A stretch of 64,000 nucleotides of DNA from Staphylococcus sp. NRL 16/872 (GTDB taxonomy: Bacteria > Bacillota > Bacilli > Staphylococcales > Staphylococcaceae). The first letter of the stretch is position 1, and every line of letters starts with the position of its first letter. Shown here piece by piece: positions 41,584 to 53,655 of this stretch. The position numbers and the translations under genes were made by a program. The notes beneath the pieces are model-generated. The model made no database searches, had not been told where the DNA came from, and was given only the letters and a program-made list of their open reading frames with translations. The stretch spans positions 1,426,001 to 1,490,000 of the forward strand of contig NZ_CP119327.1 in NCBI RefSeq assembly GCF_022815905.2, read 5' to 3'.

Positions 41584-43392
41584 TTAATTTTCTTGTTCAA
41601 TTTGATCGGTAAGAGATTCCACTTCATTTACTAAGTCAGATATATATTTAATTGTAGATTTCAATGGCGCATCTGTCGTAATATCGACACCAGCGATGTT
41701 AGCAAGTTCAACTGGTGATTTACTGCCTCCAGCTTTAAGTGTGTCTAACCAAGCATCAACGGCAGGTTGACCTTCTTCTCTAATTTTCTGAGACATCACT
41801 GTTCCGATTGTTAATCCAGCAGAATAAGTATATGAATATAATCCCATATAATAGTGAGGTTGACGCATCCAAGTTAATTCTGTGCCCTCAGTAAGTTCAA
41901 CTGCATCTCCGAAAAATTGTTCATAAACTGTACGCATAATATTATTCAACACTGTAGCAGTAAGAGATTCACCATTATCAACTTTACGATACACTTCACG
42001 TTGGTATGCCGCTTCAAGCAAATGCGTTACCATATTATGATAATAAGTACGAGATAAAATAGAACCAATTACCCAGCGTTTAAATTTAGGATTATCACTA
42101 TTACTGAATAAGTAATTCGCCATTAGCATTTCATTCATGGTAGAAGGTGCTTCAACAAAATACATAGAGGCTTCAGAATCTAATAAATTTTGATGTTGTT
42201 GTGCTAATGTAAAGTGTCCTGCATGGCCTAATTCATGCGCCAATACAAATGTTTCGGCCATTTTACCAGTCCAAGAAATAAACACATAAGAATGAGTGAA
42301 ATAAGGACTTGCACAATAAGCGCCAGTATCTTTACCTTTATTTTGAGCGAAATCAATCCAACGATCCTGGTAGGCATTATCAATCATTTTAATATAATCT
42401 TCACCTAAAATATTAAGTGCACCATGAATATATTTTTTAGACTTTTCAATAGAAATTTGAGGTTCATAACTTGGATCTACAGAAATTTTCAAGTCTTCGA
42501 AACGCATTTTATCTAAACCATGAATTCTTTGAAGTAACTTCGCATATTTTTGCATTACTGGAGCTAAGTCGCTCATTATGACATCAATTTGACGGTCATA
42601 CATTTCACGCGTTACTTCTTGGTCATGTAATAGGTAATCAATCACTGAGTCATAACCTCTTAAATCTGCTTCAATTTTTTCTTGTTGAACATGCTGATTA
42701 TAAGTAGCTGCCGTAGTATGTTGATATTTTCTTAAAGCATTACTGAAATTTTGAAAACTTTTACGTCTAAATTCAGGATCTGGATTATCTTCATATTCAT
42801 TTTCAAAAGTTGCATAATCCAAAGGATAATTCACGTTATTATGTTCAAATGATTCGAAGGCTATATCTAACATTTTCGTTGTGCCATAAAGTTCATATGC
42901 ACTTTGGAAAGTAGGGGACAAACTCGCTAACACTTCTTCTACTTCTGGAGATAATTGATAAGGCTTATTACTCATTATTTTTTGTAAATAGTGAGGGACG
43001 TTTGAATTAGCCATAGCACTTTCAATCTCACTATTAGACAATGCTGAAATTTCAGATTCTACAAATGATAATTGGCTAGTAATTTTGCCATAGGAAGTTG
43101 AAAGTTTAGCACTTAATGTTTGAGCATCTTCATTTGAAGTATCCACGCTTAATCTTAACTCTGCATAATTGCCTAAACGATCTAGTTGAATCAGTATCGT
43201 TTCATACTCATTTAAAACCTCATGAATATTAGAAAGTGAAATGTTATTTTTATATTTTTTGTTTAAGCTTCTAGCATCATTTATCGTATTATCTAAAACT
43301 TCATAGAACTGTTGATCATCTTTAAATAGATCGTTTAAATTCCAAGTTTCTTCTTGAGGCACATCTTTTCTAAATGGTAAGCCCATTGACAT
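41584..43392 (-). CDS. pepF: Oligoendopeptidase F (M3 family)
   Basis: 602-residue cytosolic zinc peptidase cleaving medium-size peptides. Zinc site HELGHAGH with the third ligand in a downstream EAPSTMNE. The start ATG at 43392 (MSMGLPFRKDVP) follows AAGGAGTGATT; the further upstream open frame is leader. Convergent with phoU. An upstream small membrane gene is divergent. Confidence 0.93.
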   Translation of the reverse strand: MSMGLPFRKDVPQEETWNLNDLFKDDQQFYEVLDNTINDARSLNKKYKNNISLSNIHEVLNEYETILIQLDRLGNYAELRLSVDTSNEDAQTLSAKLSTSYGKITSQLSFVESEISALSNSEIESAMANSNVPHYLQKIMSNKPYQLSPEVEEVLASLSPTFQSAYELYGTTKMLDIAFESFEHNNVNYPLDYATFENEYEDNPDPEFRRKSFQNFSNALRKYQHTTAATYNQHVQQEKIEADLRGYDSVIDYLLHDQEVTREMYDRQIDVIMSDLAPVMQKYAKLLQRIHGLDKMRFEDLKISVDPSYEPQISIEKSKKYIHGALNILGEDYIKMIDNAYQDRWIDFAQNKGKDTGAYCASPYFTHSYVFISWTGKMAETFVLAHELGHAGHFTLAQQHQNLLDSEASMYFVEAPSTMNEMLMANYLFSNSDNPKFKRWVIGSILSRTYYHNMVTHLLEAAYQREVYRKVDNGESLTATVLNNIMRTVYEQFFGDAVELTEGTELTWMRQPHYYMGLYSYTYSAGLTIGTVMSQKIREEGQPAVDAWLDTLKAGGSKSPVELANIAGVDITTDAPLKSTIKYISDLVNEVESLTDQIEQEN

Positions 43393-43544
43393 GTAATCAC
43401 TCCTTGATTGTTGTTTTACAATCATTATACACAAGTTTATTTTCAATCTCATTATTAAGCCTTTAGGCCGAGTAAATCACTTTTATTAAACTGTATAATT
43501 AATTAGAATAATGTTATATACATTTATAATATAAGGAGTTTTAC

Positions 43545-43892
43545 ATGACTATTTTTGATATGCCGAACTATTTATGGATTACTATAGTTGCTATGTTGAT
43601 TTTGACTGTATTCTGTTCGCTTGTCTTGAAAAAGTGGATAATATCAGCAGTCATTACTTTTATAATACTTGGAATATTAGCATTCTTTATACCTAATTTT
43701 TATGACATTTCATTCCAACCATTACTTGGCTACGCTGCTTTTCTATCAATTATAAGTTTAATCATTAGTTTCTTATTATGGTACTTTACTAGAAATTGGA
43801 GACGAGAGCGTAAAAAGAAAAAATTAGAAAAAGAAATACAAAAATATGAGAATTATGAAAATGAAGATAGAAAACATCGTCGTCGTTTTTAA
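43545..43892 (+). CDS. Small three-helix membrane protein of unknown function
   Basis: 115 residues; I do not recognise a characterised homologue. Three hydrophobic segments (about 9-29, 31-50 and 60-83) and a very basic, charged C-terminal tail from residue 85 rich in Lys, Arg and Glu (WRRERKKKKLEKEIQKYENY) that would lie in the cytoplasm and may form a helix. TAAGGAG precedes the ATG. Divergent from pepF and ended by a perfect terminator. Function unknown. Confidence 0.75.
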   Translation: MTIFDMPNYLWITIVAMLILTVFCSLVLKKWIISAVITFIILGILAFFIPNFYDISFQPLLGYAAFLSIISLIISFLLWYFTRNWRRERKKKKLEKEIQKYENYENEDRKHRRRF

Positions 43893-43924
43893 TTACCTTT
43901 TTATAAAATAGGAGAGAATAAGGT

Positions 43925-43964
43925 AAAAACCGTTGAAACATAATAATGTTTCAACGGTTTTTAT
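43925..43964. terminator. Bidirectional terminator
   Basis: 16-bp perfect arms AAAAACCGTTGAAACA (43925-43940) and its complement (43947-43962), between the small membrane gene and the convergent HAD gene. Confidence 0.9.
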
Positions 43965-43968
43965 CAAA

Positions 43969-44760
43969 TTATTGAACTTTTGTAATTGTGTTATATATTA
44001 TTTGATCAAGTATTGTACATATTGAAGCAACATCAGCCTCTATCATATTTATGTTATTATGATTTTCTAAATCGGTAAGATTAAACGTCTTATTATTAAC
44101 AAAATAACCCGCCTCAGCATTTTGCAACATCGTAATATCATTATGATCATTGCCAAAAGCAACATATACTGGGGTTGAACCAAGTATATACTCAATAGCA
44201 GTATATTTATTGATATGCTGTGCCGTTATATCTATATTAAGTTCATTTGAATGATTAATTAAAGATAAATGGGGCGCTTTTACACTTAAATGTGATGCAA
44301 TATCCTCGAAATGCTGCGTTGGTATATTCAGCATGATAACTTTGATAGGTGAAGATATATCATCTACAGACCGCTTTTGTGCTAAATGTAATGGATCTAA
44401 ACGTTTGTAGATTTCATTTGTAGTACTTACATTAGCAGCGTAATCCCATTTGTCATCAACTATGTAATTTAGATCATATTTATTGATAATATCTTTGATA
44501 ATTTGAAAATCAGTATGAGATATAGTAGCTAAAGTTCGAATTGTTTTATTTTCAGAAGCAATTGAACCATTGCCACCAATTAATGGGAATTTATGAAAAG
44601 GTTTAGGTAAAACTGGAAGTAAATCACGTATTGGTCTTGCCGATGCAAAAATAATTCTATGTCCTACGTTATGTAAACTAGTTAATCTTTGAGTTATTTC
44701 TTCGTCAATGTGCTGACCATCAAAGCATATCGTGCCATCAATATCAAAAACTAAATTCAT
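43969..44760 (-). CDS. HAD-superfamily (Cof/sugar-phosphatase-like) hydrolase
   Basis: 263-residue HAD hydrolase of the IIB cap type, with motif I FDIDGTICFDG, motif II FASARP, and motif III/IV YVAFGNDHNDITMLQNA. Probably a phosphatase acting on a small phosphorylated metabolite; substrate unknown. The start at 44760 (MNLVFDIDG) places the catalytic Asp near residue 6 as usual; an alternative ATG nine bases earlier (44769, MLH) lies too close to AAGGAGC. An earlier start is not supported. Confidence 0.82.
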   Translation of the reverse strand: MNLVFDIDGTICFDGQHIDEEITQRLTSLHNVGHRIIFASARPIRDLLPVLPKPFHKFPLIGGNGSIASENKTIRTLATISHTDFQIIKDIINKYDLNYIVDDKWDYAANVSTTNEIYKRLDPLHLAQKRSVDDISSPIKVIMLNIPTQHFEDIASHLSVKAPHLSLINHSNELNIDITAQHINKYTAIEYILGSTPVYVAFGNDHNDITMLQNAEAGYFVNNKTFNLTDLENHNNINMIEADVASICTILDQIIYNTITKVQ

Positions 44761-45585
<825 letters not shown>

Positions 45586-45616
45586 AAAGCATACTGGCGT
45601 CATGCCAATATGCTTT
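45586..45616 (-). terminator. Intrinsic terminator after femB
   Basis: On the minus strand AAAGCATATTGGC pairs with GCCAGTATGCTTT through one G-U, followed by a T-rich tract; the plus-strand version has a mismatch instead, supporting minus-strand use. Confidence 0.8.
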
Positions 45617-45626
45617 TCTTTCAACT

Positions 45627-46886
45627 TTATTTTTTAACTTTCTTACGTATACGATCAAGTGTCGTAAATAACCAATACTTCACTTTATTTATTGGTTTAT
45701 AAAAATCTCCTATTAACTCTTCAATATGTACGTTGAATCCTCGTTTAAAGCGATAAACACCATAATCCTCACTGTTTTCAGTGAAATCACCAGATAAACC
45801 ATAGAAATTATATCGATCATAACCATGATCAAAGCAATAATTCATCATATGCCAATGCATCATGTATGGGCCCATATAATTATTATATTTTTCTGATGAT
45901 CCTCCAGAGAAGTAATTAACCTCGTAGGCATTTGCAAAGTATACACCAGAAGCTAAGTTTAAAATTTGACCATCTGTTTGGCGTAATTCGCTCGCATTTA
46001 AGAGCTCTTTTTGGTCATGTTCTATTTGTTTATCTAATTCGGCAATCTTTTTAAGTTGTTTATCATTTTTATTTTCTTTTGCCATCATTTGATCACGACG
46101 AGACTCTTTGTCACTAAGTGATTCTTGTAATGTTTTAATATACTCATCAAGGTCAATATATGCAAGTGGAACAAGAACCTTATCCCCATATGTATCAATA
46201 AAGTTATAGAAATATTCATCCGTTTTAGATACAAATCCCGTTCTTGCTTCAGTTTCACGATATAAATCTAAGAAGATGTGAAATTCATCTCTTTTTAAGA
46301 ATCTAACTTTTACTCCATAGTTTATCGCTTTATTTATATTTCTCTTACGTTGACTATCAAATTGTTTTTTAAGTGAAGCAGGTGTTTCACCTTTTAGATA
46401 ATCTACGCCCATCCATCTCACTTGGCTTGAAGTATCATATTTAGTAGTGAATCCATGATGCTCATAACCATGAGATTTAAATAAGTTAACTAACGCATCA
46501 TTTTTTTCTCGTCCTTCAATTGGATTAATATCTTTATCATATATTTGATAAATCCAATAAGGGTCTAATTTCACGTATAAACATTGATGTTGATGTAGAT
46601 ATTTTTCAAGTCCACGTAAGTAAAAATCGACGAGACCTAAATCAGAATAATCCATTACTGGTCCACGATTTGAATAATAAACATAACTACCCATAGTCGG
46701 AATTTTAGAAAAAAGACTAGCTGCAATTACTTTATTGCTTTCATCTTTAACACCTAATAGCACAACTTCAAAACCATCATTTTCACGCGTTTGAATATTT
46801 TCTTTAACTTGGAAGTAATGGCTTTCTAATGATGGGTTTTGTACAAAGTTTTCATATTCTTTAACTGTTAACTCTGTAAATTTCAT
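45627..46886 (-). CDS. femB: FemB, pentaglycine bridge glycyltransferase (Gly 4-5)
   Basis: Adds glycines 4 and 5 to the lipid II side chain from glycyl-tRNA, at the inner membrane face. 419 residues of the Fem acyltransferase fold: two GNAT-like halves and an inserted helical coiled-coil arm (about 245-305, rich in Lys/Glu/Gln). [28 protein letters not shown] and the C-terminal [12 protein letters not shown] are shared with FemA. Starts 27 bases after femA. Confidence 0.95.
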   Translation of the reverse strand: MKFTELTVKEYENFVQNPSLESHYFQVKENIQTRENDGFEVVLLGVKDESNKVIAASLFSKIPTMGSYVYYSNRGPVMDYSDLGLVDFYLRGLEKYLHQHQCLYVKLDPYWIYQIYDKDINPIEGREKNDALVNLFKSHGYEHHGFTTKYDTSSQVRWMGVDYLKGETPASLKKQFDSQRKRNINKAINYGVKVRFLKRDEFHIFLDLYRETEARTGFVSKTDEYFYNFIDTYGDKVLVPLAYIDLDEYIKTLQESLSDKESRRDQMMAKENKNDKQLKKIAELDKQIEHDQKELLNASELRQTDGQILNLASGVYFANAYEVNYFSGGSSEKYNNYMGPYMMHWHMMNYCFDHGYDRYNFYGLSGDFTENSEDYGVYRFKRGFNVHIEELIGDFYKPINKVKYWLFTTLDRIRKKVKK

Positions 46887-46913
46887 ATTAGTCTATTCCC
46901 CTCTTAATCAAAT

Positions 46914-48167
46914 CTATTTTTTGAGCTTTTTTAAAGTTCTGTATACTGAATACATTGGTTTATTTATAGGTTTCACAAAATCTCCGACATATTCAATTAC
47001 ATCAGCATTGAATCCCTTTTTGAACTTTACAACACCTGCATCTTCAGCATCTTCAGTAAAGTGACCACTAATACCATAGAAATTATATCTATTAATTCCA
47101 TGTTCTAAAGCGTAATTAATCATTTTCCATTGGACTGCATAACTCCCAGCAAAATGTCTATACTTATTGGACGTACCACCTGCGTAATAAACTACTTCAA
47201 ATGGATTAATAAAGAAGAAGCCTGCAGAAATAGGTAATTCATTGCCATGTTCACTTTGCAATTTAGCAGCTTCGTCAATTTTTTGTTGATTAGCATCTAA
47301 TTGCTGTTCAAGATTAGCTTTTTTATTATATGCTTTTTTATTCTCAGGACGTTTCTCGATATCTTTTAATGCTTTATTTAAATCTTTTGTTAATGTTTCA
47401 CGTTCACTTTGTAGCTCTTCTAAGTACTCATCGAACTTCATATACGCTAACGGCACTAACACTCTATCTTTAAAGTGTTTATATCTATGATAATAGAACG
47501 TATCTTCTCTATCAGCAAAGTCTTTTGTTTCACTTGTGTCTTCCATAAACGATCTGAAAATGGGTAATTCTTCTTCAGTTAAGAATCTAACTTTCACACC
47601 ATTTTTTTGCACTTTTTTAGTATTTCTTTTACGTAAACTATCCATACCATTAAGTACATCTTTAGCCGTTTTGTCTTTTAAATCTAAAACCGAATGGAAA
47701 CGTATTTGTAAAATAGGATCAAATCCTGTTGTAAAGCCTTCATGTTCATAACCCAAATGTTTCATTTTGTCGAAGAACCAATCATTACCAGCATTTCCAG
47801 TTATTTCACCTTCATGATTGCGATATTGATATGGTAAATATGGGTCTATACGCACATATAAACAATTATGTTGTTTTAAATATTTATCTAATTCATGAAA
47901 GAAAAAGTGAACAAGTTCTTTATTTTCATAGTCAATAACTGGACCACGGTTACTATAAAAGTATTTAAAGAATTTCATTACTGGCACAGCCGTTAACAAG
48001 CATGCAGCAATTACTTCATTATCGTTATTTTTAATTCCAACTAAATGAGTTTCAGTTTTTTCCGCAACTTTTAATTCATAGTTTTCAGTCATTTGCGTAA
48101 AGTGGCTGTATGGCATTTTATCTGTAAATTCGCCAAACTCTGTAGCTGTTAAATTTGTAAACTTCAT
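46914..48167 (-). CDS. femA: FemA, pentaglycine bridge glycyltransferase (Gly 2-3)
   Basis: Adds glycines 2 and 3 of the interpeptide bridge; needed for methicillin resistance expression in S. aureus. 417 residues with the same layout as FemB: FYSNRGPVIDYENKELVHFF, KRNTKKVQKNGVKVRFL, coiled-coil insertion about 245-305, and NRYNFYGISGHF. TAGGAGTTATAAATA precedes the ATG. First gene of the femAB operon. Confidence 0.95.
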   Translation of the reverse strand: MKFTNLTATEFGEFTDKMPYSHFTQMTENYELKVAEKTETHLVGIKNNDNEVIAACLLTAVPVMKFFKYFYSNRGPVIDYENKELVHFFFHELDKYLKQHNCLYVRIDPYLPYQYRNHEGEITGNAGNDWFFDKMKHLGYEHEGFTTGFDPILQIRFHSVLDLKDKTAKDVLNGMDSLRKRNTKKVQKNGVKVRFLTEEELPIFRSFMEDTSETKDFADREDTFYYHRYKHFKDRVLVPLAYMKFDEYLEELQSERETLTKDLNKALKDIEKRPENKKAYNKKANLEQQLDANQQKIDEAAKLQSEHGNELPISAGFFFINPFEVVYYAGGTSNKYRHFAGSYAVQWKMINYALEHGINRYNFYGISGHFTEDAEDAGVVKFKKGFNADVIEYVGDFVKPINKPMYSVYRTLKKLKK

Positions 48168-48368
48168 TATTTATAACTCCTAATTTAAGATATCTTTCTT
48201 TAGATTAATGTTCACTATTTCAATTAAAATTTTTAAATTTATATAGTAATATGAAATTTTTTTTTTATCTCAATAAGTATACAATAGATATTAATAAAAC
48301 TGAAATAGAAACCATTAATACAGACGAATGGATTAATTTATTGTATATTAATGTATACAAATAATAAG
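48168..48368. promoter_or_regulatory. femA upstream region with TATACAA repeats
   Basis: AT-rich. An inverted repeat TTGTATA (48341-48347)/TATACAA (48354-48360) and another GTATACAAT near 48278 occur upstream of femA. The femA promoter is not clearly resolved; a TATACT near 48275 on the minus strand is one candidate -10. Confidence 0.35.
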
Positions 48369-48649
48369 AGGTTGAGACATAAAGAGTTTGTGCTCTGGGA
48401 AACTCTAAAGTAGAACTTAGAAACTAATAGCTTCTAAGAAAGTACAACTAGTTATTAAAAATAACTAGTTTGCTTTAGCATCCCAAAAGCAGGATTATAG
48501 GAAGCAGTCACCCAACAGAGAGAATTTTGTTCAGAAATTCTAAAATCAAAGTAAGTTGGGGTTATACTCTCGATTCGACAAAATTTGAGAAACAGTTTTG
48601 CTCATCGTTCGGTTCTGCTCAAATCCTAAACGCTTTTGTCCCGACCTCA
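48369..48649. repeat. Hairpin-rich staphylococcal intergenic repeat cluster
   Basis: About 280 bases enclosed by imperfect inverted ends GAGGTTGAGACA and TGTCCCGACCTC. Inside are nested hairpins: CTTAGAA...TTCTAAG (about 48416-48439), AACTAGTTATT...AATAACTAGTT (about 48446-48470), CCCAAC...GTTGGG (48512-48560) enclosing AGAATTT...AAATTCT, and TTTGAG...CTCAAA (about 48585-48623). The organisation resembles the GGGACAGAAAT/GTTGGGG repeats scattered through S. aureus genomes. Open frames inside are by-products. Confidence 0.6.
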
Positions 48650-48738
48650 TGTAATAATTATGTTAATTTTATTTTAAAGGATTTTGACACGCTTTGCCAA
48701 TTATTCTAGTTGTATTATTATACTGAATTTAACAGTTG

Positions 48739-49459
48739 CTATTTATTTAATGCCTCTTTTATTGACACTAAATATTTTCCCATTTCAAATGGATGCTCGT
48801 TTTCAAATCTACTAACAATTTCACTACCGATAACAACGCCGTCAGCTACTTCTATTATGTTAGAAACATGTTCTGGTGTTCTAATGCCAAATCCTGCAAC
48901 TACGGGTATATCAGTAAGTTCTTTAATTCTTTTTAATTTCTCTTTCAATTCAGGGTGGAAAGTTCCATCTTCGCCAGTTGTAGCATTCATTGTTACCGTA
49001 TAAATAAATCCTTCTGCATGTTGAGCAATCATTTTAATTCGTTCTTCTGAAGCGGTCATTGCTATTAGTGAAATGATTTTCACCGAGTATTGACTAACTC
49101 TTCTTTTCAATGCTTCAGCTAATTCAAATGGTAAATCTGGAATTATAACGCCATAAACTCCTACTTTTTCACATTCTTTGAAAAAGGCTTCTTCCCCATA
49201 TGAAACAATAATATTGTAATATGTCATAAGTACATATTTACAATTTATCTCATGTTGATGTGAAACTAATTCATTAAATATAAAGTCAATCGTTATGCCC
49301 TCTTTAATCGCTTTATTTCCTGCGTCCATTATCACAGGTCCATCTGCCACAGGATCTGAAAACGGCACACCAATTTCAATGATATCAGCCCCATTTTCAT
49401 CTAATACTTTAATATTTTTTATGAAATCTTTGTTACCCATAACATATGGTATAAATAAT

Positions 49460-49467
<8 letters not shown>
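48739..49467 (-). CDS. trpA: Tryptophan synthase alpha chain
   Basis: 242-residue TIM barrel cleaving indole-3-glycerol phosphate and channelling indole to TrpB. Catalytic Glu31 in [11 protein letters not shown] and Asp in DPVADGP are present; phosphate site [10 protein letters not shown] and GVVIGSEIV. Shorter at the N-terminus than the 268-residue E. coli protein. Its start overlaps trpB by 8 bases. Last gene of the operon; no clear simple terminator, the repeat cluster follows. Confidence 0.95.
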
Positions 49468-50645
<1,178 letters not shown>

Positions 50646-50671
<26 letters not shown>

Positions 50672-51299
50672 AGTTTAAATCCCCTTTCACAAGATTTACG
50701 ATTTTACTCATTTTAGTTAAGTCTTTGTCGTGATTACTTTCAATGCCACTAGAAATGTCGTAACCCGCATGCTTTAAATTTAATTGTTCGAGTTGTTGAA
50801 TACTTTCTAAATCTAATCCTCCAGCGATTAAATAAGGCGTCGACGTTTGAATATTGTTTAGTAGTTTCCAATTAAATTTTCGTCCTGTGCCTCCATATTG
50901 TTCTGAAGGTGTATCTATAATTAATAAGTCAGTACAGTTTTCGTATAATTTTATTGATTTAGCAATATTGTCTGTGGCAGGAAGGGCTTTAATTATCTTA
51001 ATATTCTTGAAATTCTCTTTAGTCTTTTTGATTAATTCGATTGGTTCATTGCCATGAAACTGGATACAGTCAAGCGGTGTATTCGTTATTAAGTTTTGAA
51101 TTTCTTTAAAAGTTGGATTTACTACTACAACGACTTTTTCAATATTTCGAGGAATATTGTGCATAAATTTATTTAATTGTTGCATATCCACGTGACGCTT
51201 ACTTTTAGGAAAATGTATAAACCCAATCATGTCGATATTTAATGACTTAACTTTTGCTACATCTTTTATTGTTTTAAATCCACAAAACTTAAGTATCAT
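50646..51299 (-). CDS. trpF: Phosphoribosylanthranilate isomerase
   Basis: 217-residue TIM barrel. Catalytic Cys in [11 protein letters not shown], the general acid Asp in [19 protein letters not shown], and C-terminal phosphate site AGGLDLESI with DISSGIE. Overlaps trpC by 4 bases (ATGA). Confidence 0.94.
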
Positions 51300-52081
51300 G
51301 TGTGTTTAACCTTTGGCAATTTTAGAGATGGTAAAAAGCTAGATAAATCATGACAATTCATTAATGCCCCACCTATTAATAAACCATCAATCCCACTTTG
51401 AATAATATTTTCTACATCTTTTTTCGTATTAATGCCACTTTCTGAAATATAATAATATCCTTGTTTTTTATTACGTAATATTTGATTTGTATGTGCTACA
51501 CGTGTAATAAATGTTTTTAAGTCTCTATTATTTACGCCTATTATTTCTGGGTTTAATTGATAGGTTCTTTCTAATTCGGCTTCGTCATGAACTTCCACTA
51601 ACACTTCTAATTCTAAATTGCTTGCATAAGTGTATAATTCACACAATTGATTATCGGTTAGAATATTGACTATTAACAAAACGAGACTTGCACCAGCTTT
51701 TTTAGCTACGTCAATTTGAAGCGGATGGATAATAAAATCTTTACACAATACAGGTAAGTTAGTTTGTAGTGTAAGTTCCTGTAAACGTTCAAAGCTACCA
51801 CCAAAATATTGCTCATCAGTCAAAATGGAAATCGCATTGGCCCCATACTTTTCGTAATCTTTTACTTGTTGTACTAAATTACGTTCATGAAATGCAGATA
51901 CAGACGGACTTTTCAATTTAATTTCTGCAATAATATTTAATCTAGAATTCGTTTTCAAACTTTCAACTAATTTCGATTTATGTGAGACATCTATATTTTC
52001 AAGTGTAGTTAATTTTTCATCGTAATATCCTTTATTTAGTAATTGTTCCTTATACTCTACAATTTCATCTAAAATAGTCAT
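51296..52081 (-). CDS. trpC: Indole-3-glycerol phosphate synthase
   Basis: 261-residue TIM barrel closing the indole ring. [11 protein letters not shown] (catalytic lysine), [37 protein letters not shown] and SESGI are all present. Starts one base after trpD ends. Confidence 0.95.
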   Translation of the reverse strand: MTILDEIVEYKEQLLNKGYYDEKLTTLENIDVSHKSKLVESLKTNSRLNIIAEIKLKSPSVSAFHERNLVQQVKDYEKYGANAISILTDEQYFGGSFERLQELTLQTNLPVLCKDFIIHPLQIDVAKKAGASLVLLIVNILTDNQLCELYTYASNLELEVLVEVHDEAELERTYQLNPEIIGVNNRDLKTFITRVAHTNQILRNKKQGYYYISESGINTKKDVENIIQSGIDGLLIGGALMNCHDLSSFLPSLKLPKVKHT

Positions 52082-52082
52082 C

Positions 52083-53081
52083 TCAACACCCTCCCATTAA
52101 TAAATACTGTTTCATAGCTTGGCCACTATCGATAAGATGTTGAGCTAACTTCACTCCTGCCTTAATTGTTTCAACCTTTTCAGTAACATAAAGTGCAAGT
52201 GCAGCATTTAAAACGACTACATCACGTTTAACAGAGTGATCTTGATTGTTTAAAATATTCAAAGTGATTTGTTTATTAATTTGAGGTGTTCCACCTTTTA
52301 ATTCGCTATTATCTGCATTTCTCAAACCTAAATCTTTAGCGTTTATACGATAATGATGAATAGAACCATCTTCTTGTAATTCATAAATTTCATTGTCACC
52401 TGAGAGAGTAGCCTCATCCATTCCATTTGCACCATGTACAACTATTGCTTTACGTCGTCCTAAATCTTTTAATGTCTGAGCAATCATTTCTAATTTAGAT
52501 GCATCATAGACGCCCATGACTTGATAAGTGAGTTTAAATGGATTAATCAGAGGTCCTACTAAGTTAAAAATCGTAGGTGTACTGATTGCTTTTCTAACTG
52601 GTTGAATGTATTTCATGATTGGATAAGATTCCATCGCACTTATAAACGCTAGTCCTTTATTTTTCACTTGCGCCGACACATCAGTTACATCAGTCGTTGA
52701 AATACCTAATTCTTGTAATAAATCTGTGCTACCCGAATTTGAAGTAATACTTTTATTACCATGCTTTATGACTGACACGCCAGCACTCGCTACGATAAAT
52801 GAAGCGGTCGTTGAAATATTGAAACTATTAGATTTGTCGCCTCCCGTTCCACATACACAAATACTTCCGTCAAAGGTTGGTTGCGTAGGATACATGGTAT
52901 GAATTAGACTTTCTACAATATAAGTTAGCTCTTGTTGATGAAGGTTTTTTCTTGAAAATGCTTCAAGTAATTCAACCTTTTCTTCAAATCTAATATCTTG
53001 ATTAATTAAGGTATCGATAAATTCTGTCGCTTGTTCTTGTGTCAAAACAGTTTGATTATTAATGTGTTCCAATAGTTTCAT
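52083..53081 (-). CDS. trpD: Anthranilate phosphoribosyltransferase
   Basis: 332-residue enzyme joining anthranilate and PRPP. Glycine-rich PRPP loop [28 protein letters not shown], and [15 protein letters not shown]. Overlaps trpG by 23 bases. Confidence 0.95.
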   Translation of the reverse strand: MKLLEHINNQTVLTQEQATEFIDTLINQDIRFEEKVELLEAFSRKNLHQQELTYIVESLIHTMYPTQPTFDGSICVCGTGGDKSNSFNISTTASFIVASAGVSVIKHGNKSITSNSGSTDLLQELGISTTDVTDVSAQVKNKGLAFISAMESYPIMKYIQPVRKAISTPTIFNLVGPLINPFKLTYQVMGVYDASKLEMIAQTLKDLGRRKAIVVHGANGMDEATLSGDNEIYELQEDGSIHHYRINAKDLGLRNADNSELKGGTPQINKQITLNILNNQDHSVKRDVVVLNAALALYVTEKVETIKAGVKLAQHLIDSGQAMKQYLLMGGC

Positions 53082-53655
53082 CTAAGTTGTTCCTTTCATT
53101 CACAAGATGTATAAAGTGAGTAATAATTTCTTCTCCGTAGTCAGTAGCGAAAGACTCCGGATGATATTGAATACCAAAGTGAAGATGATGGTTATCTTCA
53201 AATGATTGAATACTGTCTGCTGTCTTACCCGTAATCGTTAAATTTGAAGGAAATGATTTTTCATCACTTATCAATGAGTGATAACGCATAACTTTAAATT
53301 CAGTCGGTAAATCTTGATATAGAAGCGTTGGACTACATACTTTCATTGTATCTACTTTGCCGTGCATAACTTTTGCGCCTTGAACCACCTTACCGCCATA
53401 ATAACAAGTGAGTGCTTGAGCACCTAAACACACACCTAAGATTGGTAAATGTTTATATGTCTCAATAGCATTGATTAAACAATCATTATCGAGTGGATGG
53501 CCAGGCCCAGGAGAAATGATGACGCCGCTAATTTGATCACCATAATCTAACACATCCTTGTCATCTGGATATTTAACTATCACTTTATCTAGCTGCTTTA
53601 CTATATCTACTAAGTTGTAAGTAAATGAATCATAATTATCAATAATTAGTATCAT
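53059..53655 (-). CDS. trpG: Anthranilate synthase glutaminase subunit
   Basis: 198-residue class I amidotransferase feeding ammonia to TrpE. Nucleophile Cys76 in GVCLGAQAL, His/Glu in GIQYHPES, and ISPGPGHP. The motifs are those of TrpG/PabA; it may also serve 4-aminobenzoate synthesis. Overlaps trpE by 4 bases. Confidence 0.93.
   Translation of the reverse strand: MILIIDNYDSFTYNLVDIVKQLDKVIVKYPDDKDVLDYGDQISGVIISPGPGHPLDNDCLINAIETYKHLPILGVCLGAQALTCYYGGKVVQGAKVMHGKVDTMKVCSPTLLYQDLPTEFKVMRYHSLISDEKSFPSNLTITGKTADSIQSFEDNHHLHFGIQYHPESFATDYGEEIITHFIHLVNERNNLDETIGTH

Noticed and set aside
48527-48709. 60-codon frame between femA and trpA
   Set aside because: It runs through the hairpin repeat cluster and has no ribosome site; by-product of the repeat.
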